The notes under the pieces were generated by a model, which ran no database searches, was not told where the DNA came from, and saw nothing but the letters and a program-made list of their open reading frames with translations. Of a DNA stretch of 58,405 nt, positions 58,030-58,405 are shown piece by piece. A program made the translations under genes and the position numbers. Within the stretch, counting starts at the first letter, position 1. Each line of letters opens with the position of its first letter. Source of the stretch: Acidimicrobiales bacterium (lineage in GTDB: Bacteria; Actinomycetota; Acidimicrobiia; Acidimicrobiales; RAAP-2); contig JADGOE010000013.1 of the NCBI GenBank assembly GCA_017883135.1, forward strand, positions 1 to 58,405, read 5' to 3'.

Positions 58030-58220
58030 TCGCGGCCGACCGGCCGGGCGGGGCCTGACCCACGCTCGGGCAAATTCCGCATTCCCACCGTGGCCGGCGC
58101 GGGTTGGTGGGATCGGGGCCCGCCGAGGTCACCCAGCCGAGTCCCCCTCCCGTGAGGACCGGTAAGGCGTCGTGCTTGTCACGTCCCGGTTTCCCGGCCC
58201 ATGCCCTGCGCGACCGGATC
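58030..58220. other. Non-coding stretch upstream of the mraZ promoter
   Basis: Part of a 323-base gap. It starts with a small stem CGGCC-GACC-GGCCG (58033-58046) after the ligase gene, which may terminate that transcript. The rest is GC-rich and shows no reading frame with coding character, no tRNA and no recognised RNA motif. Confidence 0.5.
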
Positions 58221-58226
58221 GGTCGA

Positions 58227-58294
58227 AAAGTGTGTCGAAGTGGTTGACGGGTGGGGCCATGGGGCATAAAGTGGCGCAAAGTGGTGTGAAAGGG
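58227..58294 (+). promoter_or_regulatory. Five MraZ boxes with ten-base spacing
   Basis: Two blocks of direct repeats: AAAGTGT at 58227 and GAAGTGG at 58237, then AAAGTGG at 58268, AAAGTGG at 58278 and GAAAGGG at 58288. Within each block the starts are ten bases apart, and the blocks are 31 bases apart, about three helical turns. They match the AAAGTG(T/G)-N3 form of MraZ binding repeat described in Mollicutes and are analogous to the TGGGN repeats of E. coli. They frame and overlap the promoter, which implies MraZ autoregulation of the dcw cluster. Confidence 0.75.
58244..58272 (+). promoter_or_regulatory. mraZ promoter TTGACG-17-TAAAGT
   Basis: TTGACG (58244-58249) and TAAAGT (58267-58272) have the optimal 17-base spacer. 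Transcription would begin near 58279, leaving a 5' leader of about 74 bases to the mraZ GTG. The -10 box overlaps the third MraZ box. Confidence 0.7.
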
Positions 58295-58352
58295 AGGAAT
58301 CTGAACAGTCAGGTTCTGGGCACTGCGGGGAGCATTGTGGGAGCAATCACCA

Positions 58353-58405
58353 GTGGCACGGTTCTTCGGCAGGTACGAGCACTCGCTCGACGACAAGGGA
58401 AGAGT
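58353..58405 (+). CDS. mraZ: Transcriptional regulator MraZ (5' end only)
   Basis: The first 17 codons read ARFFGRYEHSLDDKGR after the GTG, the nearly invariant MraZ N-terminus (FFGEYEHSLDDKGR in textbook members). GGGAG lies nine bases upstream. MraZ is an AbrB-fold, ring-forming DNA-binding protein that controls the division and cell wall cluster; rsmH, ftsL/ftsI and mur genes are expected beyond the window. The gene is cut by the window end at 58405. Confidence 0.93.
   Translation, partial: MARFFGRYEHSLDDKGR

Noticed and set aside
58030-58352. RNase P RNA or another structured RNA upstream of mraZ
   Set aside because: The GAGGAAAGTCC signature of RNase P RNA is absent, and nothing else resembles a known RNA gene.

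Overview
The window is a high-GC, almost fully coding bacterial chromosome segment carrying about 51 genes. Most features point to an actinobacterium. The order rpsO-pnp-M16 peptidase-dapB ... dapA-RNase J-ftsK ... miaB-miaA-dapF-hflX ... lexA-LysM protein-nrdR parallels the order I know from Mycobacterium. The window also has a DUF3040 protein, Cheo-box type (CGAAC-N4-GTTCG) LexA sites and many leaderless-type TANNNT promoters. The proteobacterial-type DapD and the secreted 42-residue-repeat proteins suggest a deep lineage such as Acidimicrobiia. That placement is inference, not proof.

Layout. (1) 1-11050: a surface-polysaccharide operon with two methyltransferase-like proteins and five GT4 glycosyltransferases that fall into two paralogous types, surrounding clpP and a Wzm/Wzt ABC exporter. 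(2) 11051-14762: two large multi-membrane GT-C-like proteins. (3) 14960-19169: two adjacent secreted proteins, one FG-GAP/PQQ-like and one SpoIID-like, that end in the same five 42-residue repeats. (4) 19236-21812: a large membrane protein with a degenerate kinase domain and a flippase/LPG-synthase domain, interrupted by two compensating frameshifts. (5) 21828-24140: a HAD phosphatase and a crotonase on the minus strand, then a 1-Cys peroxiredoxin. (6) 24401-29658: rpsO, pnp, M16 peptidase and dapB. (7) 29675-32276: two TetR regulators and a diiron ferritin-like protein. (8) 32437-39472: dapA, RNase J, ftsK and a D,D-carboxypeptidase that seems to start at CTG inside the ftsK stop region. (9) 39534-46671: thrB, queF, then the overlapping chain miaB-miaA-dapF-hflX-dapC. 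(10) 46768-50635: a Thr-rich membrane-anchored protein (minus strand), dapD, dapE and an aldo/keto reductase. (11) 50659-54767: lexA diverging from a LysM SOS-type division inhibitor, nrdR, a PIG-L deacetylase and dinB. (12) 54908-58029: DUF3040, ROK kinase, a small conserved protein, HNH nuclease and a lipoate/biotin-ligase-like protein. (13) 58030-58405: the mraZ promoter with MraZ boxes and the first 53 bases of mraZ, the entrance of the division and cell wall (dcw) cluster.

How the genes work together. Six diaminopimelate/lysine genes (dapB, dapA, dapF, dapC, dapD, dapE) lie within 21 kb and define the succinylase route to meso-DAP. DAP feeds peptidoglycan, as do the D,D-carboxypeptidase, SpoIID and MraZ modules. 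RNA metabolism (pnp, RNase J, miaA, miaB, hflX, queF) and DNA damage/division control (lexA, LysM inhibitor, dinB, ftsK, nrdR) make up most of the rest. No tRNA, rRNA, CRISPR array, IS element or prophage was recognised.
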